From Prorocentrum cordatum (lineage: Eukaryota; Sar; Dinophyceae; Prorocentrales; Prorocentraceae): a stretch of 41,330 nucleotides of DNA. The stretch spans positions 30,001 to 71,330 of the forward strand of contig CAUYUJ010021683.1 in the NCBI GenBank assembly GCA_963575745.1, in the 5' to 3' direction. Both the position numbers and the translations under genes were made by a program. Under the pieces are notes generated by a model. That model was not told the DNA's origin and did no database searches. It worked only from the letters and a program-made list of their open reading frames with translations. Every line of letters starts with the position of its first letter. The stretch's first letter is position 1. Shown in pieces: positions 19,846 through 28,480 of the stretch.

Positions 19846-20693
19846 GGGACACCATCATCGTCACCATCATCATCATCATCATCATCATCATAATCATAAT
19901 CATCATCATCATCTCATCATCATGATCATGAGCAACATCATCAACATCATCATCGGGGCACCATGATCATCATCATTAGCAACATCAGCATCATCATCAA
20001 CAGCATCATCAGCATCATCGGAAAACCATCATCATCATCGGGACACCATCATCATCAACGTCAGCATCAGCACCATCATTGGGCCACCATCATCAAGCCA
20101 TCATCATCAACTCATCATCATCCTGGTCATCAAAATCATCATCATCATCATCGGGACACCATCATCGTCATCATCATCATCATTATCATCATCATCGGGA
20201 CACCATCATCATCACCATCATCATCAACCGCATCATCATCATCATCATCATCATCATCATAATCATCATCAACATCATCGGGACACCATCATCATCAAAT
20301 CATATGATCATCATCAACATCATCAGGATCATCAACATCATCATCACCAACGGGGCACCATCATAATCAGCAGCATCATCATCAACATCATCATCATCGG
20401 GGCACCATCATAATCACCACCATCACCATCATCAACATCAACATCAACAACATCATCATCATCAACATCATCATCATCATCATCGTCACCGGGACACCAT
20501 CATCATCACCACCATCACCACCATCACCACCATCATACTCATCATCATCACCGTCAGCATCATCATCATCATCATCATCAGCATCAGCATCATCATCATA
20601 ATCAGCATCAGCATCAGCATCAGCATCAGCATCAGCATCATCATCAGCATCAGCATCAGCATCAGCATCATCATGATCATCATGATCATCATG

Positions 20694-20768
<75 letters not shown>

Positions 20769-20772
20769 GGGA
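19626..20772. repeat. Long (ATC)n array, copy 2, punctuated by CGGGACACC
   Basis: About 1.15 kb of ATC triplets with AGC, ACC, AAC and CGT variants. About twelve times the array is interrupted by CGGGACACC or CGGGGCACC. At its right end the triplets stop and CGGGACACCAGC itself repeats (to about 20850). Poly-Asp, Met, Ile and Ser frames are artefacts. Confidence 0.9.
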
Positions 20773-20850
20773 CACCAGCGGGACACCGGCGGGACACTGC
20801 GCGCCACCGGCCCCCGAGCGGGAGACCAGCGGGACACCGCGGGGCACCGG
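20767..20850. repeat. CGGGACACCGGC minisatellite
   Basis: Six or so 11-12 bp units of CGGGACACC(A/G)GC continue from the punctuation motif of the preceding array. Confidence 0.7.
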
Positions 20851-21035
20851 TTGCCGGAAGGTAGACTTTTGGTCCGGCCGCGCCTCAGCTACAGGAGACG
20901 TATTTCTCGCCCGCCCACGCAGCTTCGCCTCGCCCGCACGCACGGCACGCACGAACACGACACCGAAACCGATTTCCCAATAGGGGGGCTCTCCGTGCCA
21001 CTTCGATCTCACCCCCTCACCTCCGATCGCATGAG

Positions 21036-21356
21036 CATGAACTCTCCACGGGCCGCCCGGAAGACTTGGACCGTCGTCGGACCCCCACCCTGGCGCGCGG
21101 AGCGCGCCAGGGATAGGTCGGGCATGTCTCCCTATAGTCTATAGTTAAACATATTTTCCAAGATGCTGAACAAATTCTCGCACATCGTCTCCGTAGTATT
21201 CTTTGACTACTTGCGAATGTTCCTCCTGTAGAGGGACAGGCCCGACTTAACCCTCCCTGGCGCGCGGAGCGCGCCAGGGGCGGCGCCAGAGGCGCCGCCA
21301 CGGGGGCCCAGCGCCGATCCGAGAAATCCACGCGGACCGTGGAGAGTTTGTGGTTA
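21036..21356. repeat. T-shaped foldback element, copy T2, split by MITE
   Basis: Left stem AACTCTCCACGG and right stem CCGTGGAGAGTTTG are about 300 bp apart. Side hairpin B (CCCTGGCGCGC-GGA-GCGCGCCAGGG) is complete twice, at 21088-21112 and 21255-21279. Side hairpin C occurs once (21279-21299). The sequence between the two B copies is an M1-family MITE. It reads as one foldback element invaded at hairpin B, with B duplicated on both sides. Confidence 0.7.
21113..21252. mobile_element. M1-family MITE nested in foldback element T2
   Basis: Ends AGGTCGGGCATGTCTCCCTA and CTGTAGAGGGACAGGCCCGA are inverted relative to each other, with TTAA just outside on the right (21247-21250). The interior has TAGTATTCTTTGACTACTTG, matching the core of the copy at 3434. 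No coding sequence. Confidence 0.7.
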
Positions 21357-21369
21357 TTCAGGAGAGATA

Positions 21370-21690
21370 AGAAAGTACCACTGCCACCAGCTAGGGGGGT
21401 AGCCGCTTCCTCCTCCTCCTCCTCCTCCTCCTCCTCCTCCTCCTCCTCCTCCTCCTCCTCCCCCTCGCTCCCCCTCCCCCTCCTCCTCCTCCTCCTCCTC
21501 CTCCTCCTCCTCCGAGTGACAAAGAGTACCACTACCACCAGCAAATTAGGGAGGAGGCCGCTTCCTCCCCTCGTTCTGGTGGCACCTCCTTCCGGGAACT
21601 CTCTGGGGGCATGCCCGGAACGAGGTGCCACCAGCTCGCGAGGGTGGGACAGCCACCCCCCTCTAGCTGGCGGTGGTGGCACCTTTGCTT
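21370..21690. repeat. Foldback unit around CTC arrays
   Basis: Outer inverted ends (about 21370-21400: ACTGCCACCAGCTAGGGGGG; about 21652-21685 in reverse) enclose two CTC trinucleotide runs (21409-21513) and a near-perfect inner hairpin. In that hairpin 21577-21597 pairs with 21613-21633 at 20 of 21 positions. The phrase GTACCACT(G/A)CCACCAGC is also directly repeated at about 21376 and 21529. No gene. Confidence 0.6.
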
Positions 21691-21929
21691 CTGGTGAGTT
21701 CTGCCGCATGCGGGGGGGAGGCGCCCAGGGCGGGCCTCCGAGGAGAAGCACTGGCCGCTGTACGACACGCACAGCGCCCCGTGCACGAAGGCCTCCAGCT
21801 GCACGCCGGGCGCGCCGGTCGAGACCTGCCCGCCGCTAGCAGGAGATCCAAAACACCGGCGCCGTGGAAGGTACAAGAAAAAACAAACTGCAGAAACATC
21901 ATTACTCCCGGATGGTTTGAAATGGAATC

Positions 21930-22115
21930 GATACAGAGATCGATAAGGAGATCGACTGGGAACCTGGGAACCCGGAGCCCAGCGAAATCGGCCAGGAACC
22001 ACCGGCCATGCAAGAGCCCGTGAGCCCCGAACCATGAACCCGTGAACCCAGCCGGCCACCAAAATCGGCGGGAAACTTTCGCCAAATCTTTCAATATCTG
22101 CTAGGACCCCTTCAG
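21930..22115. repeat. Dispersed repeat G, copy 1 (AAATCGGC...ACTTTCGCCAA)
   Basis: Begins with a short GATCGATA run and continues through GGGAACC(C)GG, AAATCGGCCAG, CCGGCCACC and ACTTTCGCCAA to GGACCCCTTC. The same order occurs at 30360-30557 after a much longer GATCGAT array. Probably a transposable element or a unit captured with the satellite. Confidence 0.6.
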
Positions 22116-22134
22116 TGCAAGCACTGATTGGGAG

Positions 22135-22273
22135 TTGAACTCTCGAAGATCCGCGCGGATTTCTCGGATCTGCGCTGGCGCCTCTCCAGCGCCGCCCGTG
22201 GCGCGCTCCGCGTGCCAGAGAAGGAGGTCCAGCGCAGATCCAAGATAACCCCGCGCACCGTCGAAAGTTTGTG
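22135..22273. repeat. T-shaped foldback element, copy T3 (inverted order)
   Basis: Stem GATTTCTCGGATCTGCGCTGG (22158-22178) pairs with CCAGCGCAGATCCAAGAT (22229-22246) and more loosely outward. The side hairpins lie in the reverse order to the other copies (C before B), so this copy is inserted in the opposite orientation. Hairpins are imperfect. Confidence 0.65.
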
Positions 22274-22494
22274 TTTACTCATGTTTCTTGTTCGAACGTC
22301 GATGGTAGGGACAGCGCAGAGCTCAGAGAAGTGTTCGACTAACGTCGGTCGTTTGCAGACAAACATCCGAACGCCCGGGTGGTCTCCAACAGCGGCGCCA
22401 CGTCGAAAACATTCTGGGAAAGCTTGGAGCGTGACAAAAAACCGCCGGAAACCAAAATTACGGGCCCCAGGGAACGGGTCCAGACCCCTGTGGT

Positions 22495-22694
22495 GATGTT
22501 GCCCCCATCGTACTGAAGGACCACATCCGAGAAATAATTTCGAGCACCTGGAAAAGTGCCGAAAGGATGTCGAAACAGTGTCGAACGAATGTCTCCCAAG
22601 GCCCAACACGTGAAAACCCTCGAGTTTCGGTACTTCTTTGGTGCTCGAAATTCTTTCTGGTGGTCAAGGCTAAAATAGGTGGAACATCATAACC
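22495..22694. repeat. Dispersed repeat H, copy 1, with hairpin ends
   Basis: Shares about 200 bp with 23314-23505, including GAAACAGTGTCGAACGA, TTGGTGCTCGAAATT and TGGAACATCATAA. Internally AATTTCGAGCACC and GGTGCTCGAAATT are inverted, so the unit folds back. Likely a MITE or SINE-sized element. Confidence 0.65.
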
Positions 22695-23313
22695 CTGGGG
22701 CAAAACCGTGAACTCGGGATCTCCAGCAAGACCTCACCGCCTCACCGCACGGCCTGGAGGCCCCCAAAGAGCCCCATCGCCCGAGGCGTCCTCGGAAGAC
22801 GGCCCCAGTCCGACAACCGTGCGGGCAAACTGGATCCCCACTGGACTGGCATCTTCGTCCTGAGTTGGGACGCGCAGGGACATACTAATACTATACGTCC
22901 TCCTTGCAGGCGCGCGTCTGACCCCGTAGTAGATCGTAGTAGAGCGTATATAGTAGACCCATCTTGTAGTAGATCGTTACCCGAGCGGTGTGGCCAGAAA
23001 GCGCCCGCCACGACGCATGTACTATAAGATTTCTCGGTGCGCGCATCGCCCCCGGGGGGGCGACGCACATATAGTATAAGTATGTTGGGGTGACGCCGAC
23101 AAGTCGTTTCGTGGACGGTCCCAAGGGTCTGGCAACGGGCCCCTGGACCCTGGAGGCCGTAACAAGAAGCCTCCCGTCGTGTCATCAATACACCGAGGAG
23201 GCGTGCTCTCAAGCCCGTGCCTTCTCCAATACGCGCGTCAACGTTTCGCCCCTGGTGGGGCTCGCCGGGCCCCGACTGAAAATGCAAGAGGCATGCGAAC
23301 ACAGCAAGTGCTA
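22695..23313. other. Unassigned; TAGTAGATCG repeats and an imperfect hairpin
   Basis: No gene is seen. The segment has three TAGTAGATCGT-type units (22926-22976). An imperfect inverted pair GTGCG...TCGCCCCC / GGGGGCGACGCAC is centred near 23056, with ACTATA/TATAGT arms farther out. Confidence 0.4.
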
Positions 23314-23505
23314 TGTTGCTCCCATCGCACTCGAGGACCAACTCCCCAAACAAATTCGAGCTTCCAGAAAAGTAGTTATTGAAACAGTGTCGAACGAGTA
23401 TCGCTTCCCAGAGCCCGACACTTGAAACCAGTGCAGTTTCTGTACTTTCTTGGTGCTCGAAATTATTTCTGGTGGTTCAGGCTCAAGTACGTTGGAACAT
23501 CATAA
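23314..23505. repeat. Dispersed repeat H, copy 2
   Basis: Diverged direct copy of 22495-22694 in the same order and orientation. No gene is seen from here to 23970, though a GC-rich inverted patch occurs at about 23723-23800. Confidence 0.65.
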
Positions 23506-23974
23506 AGCAAGTACAGAATCGACACAATGCTGCGTACTGACTGAAAAAAGGGCACGGGCTTACGAGCGCCATACGAACAAGGTATGCGAGCAGGCGGAGG
23601 CACAGATCCTGTCTCTCCACATTTTCCCACACCTTCCGAGCATGCACCTGGCTGATCTAATGATTCTCTCGAGGGACAACAACAGCATAAACAAATGAAC
23701 GCTGTCGGAGCTCAGCGCCGATGTTCTGGATCGGCGGCGGCGCCTTCGGCGCGTCGTCGGCGTGAGAACATCGGGTTCCACGCCGAGCGATCTTTCGACA
23801 CCATTTCTAGAGGAACATAATTCGGCGGTGGACAAAACCTCCCTTTAGTAAACAACCCTTTAATGAAAACGGCCTAAGACCGAAACCGACGGACCCAGAC
23901 CCGCAAAAATGACGGACGCGACGCCCTCTCGCGAACCTAAAACGGCCAATTCGCTAATCGATACAGCATCAATC

Positions 23975-24130
23975 TGACACGTGATGTGTCGGAGGCGTGT
24001 GCGGATCTCTTGGATCGGCTCTGGACCCACCCGCTGGCGCGCGGAGCGCGCCAAGGGGAACGGCACCAGAGGCGCGCCACGGGTACCCCGGCGTCGACCG
24101 AAGAAATCCGTGCGGACCTCTCAGAACTGA
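23975..24130. repeat. T-shaped foldback element, copy T4 (diverged)
   Basis: Contains CGGATCTCTTGGATCGG on the left and GAAGAAATCCGTGCGGACCT on the right, with side hairpin B (GCTGGCGCGC-GGA-GCGCGCCAAG) near 24032-24055 and a decayed hairpin C. The stem is substantially eroded. From 24131 to 24748 no gene or repeat is recognised. Confidence 0.65.
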
Positions 24131-24748
24131 TCTTTGTGCCATCTCGTGCTCTTGGGATTTCTACCCTGAGCGCCTGGCTGCTGCTGCCCGCCCGGCTGCT
24201 AATTGTCGAACTTCGGCGTCTGAGCGTCCCCCGTTCCTCTCGGCCGTCCCCCTTCCCTATTTGCTCGCCGGCCGATTCGCTAGTCAATGCCCTTATCTAA
24301 CTTCTCGCTGGTGCGGATTTCGCCGCCTCGCTGCTGACGGAACAATTCTTGGGGTCTCCGACCCCATCTATTCGCCCTAGATCCTCCCAATGCCCAGCAG
24401 CTGCTGGCTGTCCAAGACTGCCACCTGAGGGGCACCAGAAAGCACGGCCTCCAAGGTTCTCGGAAGTGACAAGTCGGCTACTTTTGTCCGCGGTCGTGTT
24501 GCAGACCGCCTTCCGGCTCTTTCGTAATGTTTGTCTGCGGTTCCGTCGCGCTGTTTTTCCTTTCCTGGCTCCGGCGCCAATCCCCGATCGATCTTGTTGT
24601 CACTTACGGTCTTGTTGTCAGTTTCTATGGAAGCGGTACACGCCGGTCGGAAGAAGTAGGTAAAACAATGGAGCGCACTTTTTTAACGCGTGGCGTTGGC
24701 GGGCGTTACGGGGGAGGGGGGGTGGCGGGGGGGAAGCGTAACCTGACC

Positions 24749-24880
24749 TTGCCATCGCTCGGACGTCCATTCATTCCCCGTGCATTTATCGGTCTCGTGC
24801 GTGCGTTGTTGGCTCGATGATCCAGGATGCTCCTTGCTGGTTCTCGCCTGGAAAAATTCCACACGACCGAGCGATGCCAA
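24749..24880. mobile_element. MITE, family M2 (GCCATCGCTCGGACGT ends), copy 1
   Basis: Terminal inverted repeats TTGCCATCGCTCGG and CCGAGCGATGCCAA bound a 132-bp non-coding unit. The interior GATGATCCAGGATGCTCCT matches the copy at 26471-26600. Confidence 0.75.
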
Positions 24881-25035
24881 AGAGAGGGGGGCGGGGGGAC
24901 TGCAGTGAAGGGCCCCAGGGACACACACGTAAATAAACACTAATCCAAGGATTTTCCATATGCTCCTACATGTTCTGGGGCTCCGTCGTCCCACCTGGGG
25001 CCCATATTTTCCTATATTAGGAAAACAAAACATGT

Positions 25036-25201
25036 CATAAACATAAAAAACTCGGAGGTCCGCGCGGATTTCTCGGATCGGCGCTGGGACCCCCCTCCCT
25101 GGCGCGCGGAGCGCGCCAGGGGCGGCGCCGGAGGCGCCACCGGGGGGCCCCAGCGCCGATCCGAGAAATCCGCGCGGACCTCCGAGTTGTTTATGTTTAT
25201 G
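25036..25201. repeat. T-shaped foldback element, copy T5 (well preserved)
   Basis: A stem of about 53 bp: 25036-25088 (CATAAACATAA...GGCGCTGGG) pairs with the reverse complement ending at 25201, with one clear mismatch. The top of the stem branches into two hairpins. B is 25097-25107 with 25111-25121, 11 bp perfect, loop GGA. C is 25121-25129 with 25133-25141, 9 bp with one G-T pair, loop GGA. Weaker pairing continues a further 20 bp outside (GGGGAACRG). There is no coding sequence or obvious target duplication. Confidence 0.85.
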
Positions 25202-25269
25202 TCGCTTTCTGTTCCCCGAAATATTCTCCTGGGACACGACGATGAGTTGTGTCTACGTGCTTCGTTCCC

Positions 25270-25345
25270 TCCTGAGGCATGACGCAACGCTCCCCCCTCC
25301 CCACCCGGCGTGCGGGCCCTGCACCGCAGGGCGGGTGCGGCGCAG
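25270..25345. repeat. Dispersed repeat K, copy 1 (TGACGCAACGC...GTGCGGG)
   Basis: Shares TGACGCAAC, a C-rich run, GTGCGGGYCCTG, ACCGCA and GGGCCGG-like sequence with 25944-26010, in the same order. A short diverged repeat of unknown type. Confidence 0.45.
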
Positions 25346-25447
25346 GACCCCAGAGAGCATTCAACAAAAAAATCGCTGCGAGAACGGGCGTTACGGAGAG
25401 GGAAATGGGGTTCGGGGGGGAGACATAACTAGGGGAGCGAACAGTGG

Positions 25448-25609
25448 CATAAACATAAGAACTCGGAGGTCCGCGCGGATTTTTCGGATCGGCGCTGGAC
25501 CCCCTCCTTGGCGCGCGGAGCGCGCCAGGGGCGGCGCCGGAGGCGCCGCCAGGGGAGTCCAGCGCGGATCCGAGAAATCCGCGCGGACCTCCGAGTTTTT
25601 ATGTTTATG
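25448..25609. repeat. T-shaped foldback element, copy T6 (well preserved)
   Basis: Same architecture as T5 about 410 bp away: CATAAACATAAGAACTCGGA at the left end and its near-complement at the right. Side hairpin B is slightly altered (CCTTGGCGCGC left arm). Side hairpin C is perfect (GGCGGCGCC-GGA-GGCGCCGCC). Inverted similarity extends outward through CTAGGGGAGCGAACAGTG and its partner to about 25429 and 25627, so the full unit may be about 200 bp. Confidence 0.85.
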
Positions 25610-25627
25610 TCAGTGTTCGTTCCCCTA

Positions 25628-26470
25628 ATAACGTAATTTAGGAGCCAACTACCAAGAGGTCTTCGTTGGAAGGATTATGGGAGGTGGATGGAACGCTGGA
25701 TCAGGCCGTGGATTAGGCGGGACTAAGTGGGATATTGCGGGATCAAGCGAGATTAAGCAGGATGAGGCCAGGGTGGGCGGGGGGAGGTATAACTAAGACG
25801 GAGCCAGGACGAAGATAAATTCGGGTGAGGAAAGATCGAGAATTTCTGAGATCCGGCGGCTCTGGAGGACGTCTCGGGCGCCGCGGCCTTAGAGCGTTCT
25901 GGAACGCTCTGGAAAGATATATCATCGCCCTGGCCACGTTCAAATGACGCAACCCCCCCCCACTCCCGTGCGGGTCCTGAACCGCACTGTGGGGCCGGAC
26001 GCACTGCGGCAGTGCCTGGGACGCACTGGGGTGGGTGGGAGGCGGCACATTCTGGGGAGGGGGGAAGCGGAGCGGGGAGGGGGGGGGCATGACACGCGCT
26101 TCCCGGAGATCCGACGTTGCAACAAAACATTGCAACGTCGAAAAAAATCATCTGCGTCATGTTTCGAGCCGGATCGATCTATAAGGGGCCCAGGGCCCGA
26201 AATTGAGCGAAAACGCCTGTTGTGAAAAAATTGCAACGCCAGGATCGCAGGGTCGGCCCAGAGAATAACCCGACGGGGCCTGCGCCATCTCCTTCACGCT
26301 CAGCTCGCGCCCGAGCACCACCCGGGCGACGCCCAGCTTCTCGGCCGCAAAGCGGGCGCCGGAGGCGGAGGTCACCTGCGGGGGGGGCACTGTGCTGCCC
26401 TAGAGCAGGCCACGGAAACCTGCCGCCTCCGTGCAGTTGTCCCAGAGCCCTCCTGCGTTGGGGCCTCGTC
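25628..26470. other. Unassigned; short GGATTAAGCGGG repeats and repeat K copy 2
   Basis: About 25690-25770 carries 10-11 bp units such as GGGATCAAGCGAGATTAAGC. Repeat K recurs at about 25944-26010. A 230-residue minus frame crosses the right part (26179-26871) but has no recognisable domain and spans a MITE, so I do not call it. Confidence 0.4.
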
Positions 26471-26600
26471 TGGCCATCGCTCGGACGTACGTTCCCTGTG
26501 TTCTTTTTCGGTTTCGTGCGTGGCTTTTTCGCCAAATGATCAAGGATGCTCCTCGATGGTCCTCGCCGAAGGAAAAATGCACACGTCCGAGCGATGCCAA
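26471..26600. mobile_element. MITE, family M2, copy 2
   Basis: Ends TGGCCATCGCTCGGACGT and ACGTCCGAGCGATGCCAA are inverted; length 130 bp. The interior GATCAAGGATGCTCCTCG matches the 24749 copy. Together the two copies define the family. Confidence 0.75.
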
Positions 26601-26689
26601 GTCGTTGAGAATAGAGCACTGCGGTCGCACACCTCCTTCTTCTCCTCCCCCCTCCTCCTGCACTGCTCCCTGGGCGGCTGCGCATTGTG

Positions 26690-28095
26690 CACCTGTCAGC
26701 ACTTTCGTGGGATCCTGGGGAGGACGGTGGAGTAGCAGTGTAACCGAGACGTCCTGGATGGCTGGAAACTGCGCAACGGTCTCCAATTTCGTGGGATCCT
26801 GAGAGGCAGGGCGGAGCAGGAGAGTACCCGAGACATTCTCGCAGCTCCCTGAGTGGCTGCGAACTGCGCACCTGTCACCACCGTCGTGGGATCCTGGGAG
26901 GCACGGCGGAGAAGCAGAGTACCCGAGACCTCGCAGATCAACTGGTGACTGTGAACTGCACAACTGTCGCCACTTCCGTGGTGGGCTCCTGGGAGGCACG
27001 GCAGAGAAGCGGAGTACCCTACACCTCGCAGCTCCCTGGATAGCTGCGACCTGCGCAACTGTCACCTCTATCGTGGGCTCCTGGCAGGCACGGCGGAGCA
27101 GGGAAACTCCCGAGACCTCGCAGCTCCCCGGATGGCAGCGAGCTGCGCAACGGTCGCCACTTGCGTGGGCTCCTTGCAGGCACGGCGGAGCAAGGGAGTA
27201 CCCGAGAGCTCGTAGCTCCCTGGGTGGCTACGAACTGTCGCCACCTTCGCGGGCTCCTGGGAGGCACGGCGAAGTGGCAGAGTACCCGAGACCTCGCAGC
27301 TCCCTGGGTGGCTGCGAATTGTGCAACTGTCACCACTTGCGTGGGATCCAGGGAAGCACGGCGGAGTAGCGGTATAACTGAGACTTCGCAGCTCCCAGAG
27401 TGGCTGCGAAATGCACAGCTGTTGCTACTCTCATTGGTTCCTGGCAGGCACGGCTGAGTAGCGGAGTACCCTAGACCTCCCAGCTCCGTGGATGCCTGCG
27501 AACTGCGCAACGGTCACCACTTTCGTGGGCTCCTGGGAGGCACATCGGAGTGGCGGAGCAGCCGAAAACTCGCAACTCCTAGGGCAGCTGCGAACTGCGC
27601 CACGGTCGCCACTTCCGTGGCCTCCTGGGAGGCACGGCGGAGAAGGGGAGTACACGAGACCCTGCAGCTCCCTTGGTGGCTGCGGTCTGCGCAACGGTCG
27701 CCACTTTTCGTGGGCTCCTGGGAAGCACGGTGGAGCAGCAAAGTACCCGAGACCTCGCAGCTCCCTGGGTGGCTGCGAAAGGTACAGGTGTCGCCACGTA
27801 AGTGGGGCACGGCGGGGCAAGGGAGTACTCTAGACCTCGCTGCTCCTTGGGTGGTTCCTAGCTGCGCAACTGTCGCGGGCTCCTGGGAGGTACGGCGGAG
27901 TAGCGGAGTACCCTAGACCTCGCAGCTCCCTGGATGGCTGCGAACTGCGCAACGGTCGCCAATTTCGTGGGCTCATGGAAGGTCCAGCGGAGTCGGGGTC
28001 CACGTTGATCCAGCCGAGAACTCGCGGCTCCAGGGAGGCTACGAACTGCGCAACTTGCGTCGCTTGCGTGGGCTCCTGGGAGGCACGGCGGAAAT
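26690..28095. repeat. ~91-bp minisatellite, about 16 copies
   Basis: Tandem units contain CTCCTGGGAGGCACGGCGG, then AGTACCCGAGACCTCGCAGC, then TCCCTGGGTGGCTGCGAACT, then GCGCAACGGTCGCCAC. Landmarks recur near 26709, 26799, 26886, 26984, 27076, 27170, 27254, 27348, 27438, 27530, 27625, 27714, 27800, 27880, 27972 and 28072. Repetitive peptides on minus (ASQEPTKVVTVAQFAATQG-like) appear in all frames and drift between them, so they are not a protein. Confidence 0.9.
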
Positions 28096-28480
28096 GAGGG
28101 CAGCACATATCGTGCGTATCTGGCGATGTGTCCTGCTATATGGAGCGTTGATACAAAGATTCGCTGCGCGAGGCAAAGGGATTGGATACGTCCCGGGTAG
28201 TTTAAGTAAATGACCCGCGAGCGCCAGTTGAGGAGGGGAAGGAGGAAAAGCTGAGGGGAATGAAGCTGCGACGAGAGCCGACAGCAGTGCAGAGATGAAG
28301 GCAAACACCTGCAAACACATCCGCCGACCCCTCGCGAGTCTCCAAAGCGCGTGAACTTGCCCTCCCCCTATATTATTCCCCCCCCCCCTGAGACCCAAAT
28401 GCGGGCGCTTGACTCCCCCCCTCATGGCCGACGCGCACCCCTCGGTGAACTCACCAGGGGGGGGGGGTCGCGGCTCATCC
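28096..28480. other. Unassigned sequence, no gene seen
   Basis: Mixed composition with C and G homopolymer runs (28379-28390 and 28459-28468). No protein-like ORF was recognised. Confidence 0.35.

Noticed and set aside
25036-25609. Foldback elements as parvovirus-derived termini
   Set aside because: Only the outline of the fold is similar. There is no sequence match that I can see and no replication gene nearby, so a viral origin is not supported.
26400-28304. Repetitive minus-strand ORFs suggesting a tandem-repeat protein
   Set aside because: The 91-bp units are not in constant register, so the repeat peptide appears in different frames in successive ORFs.
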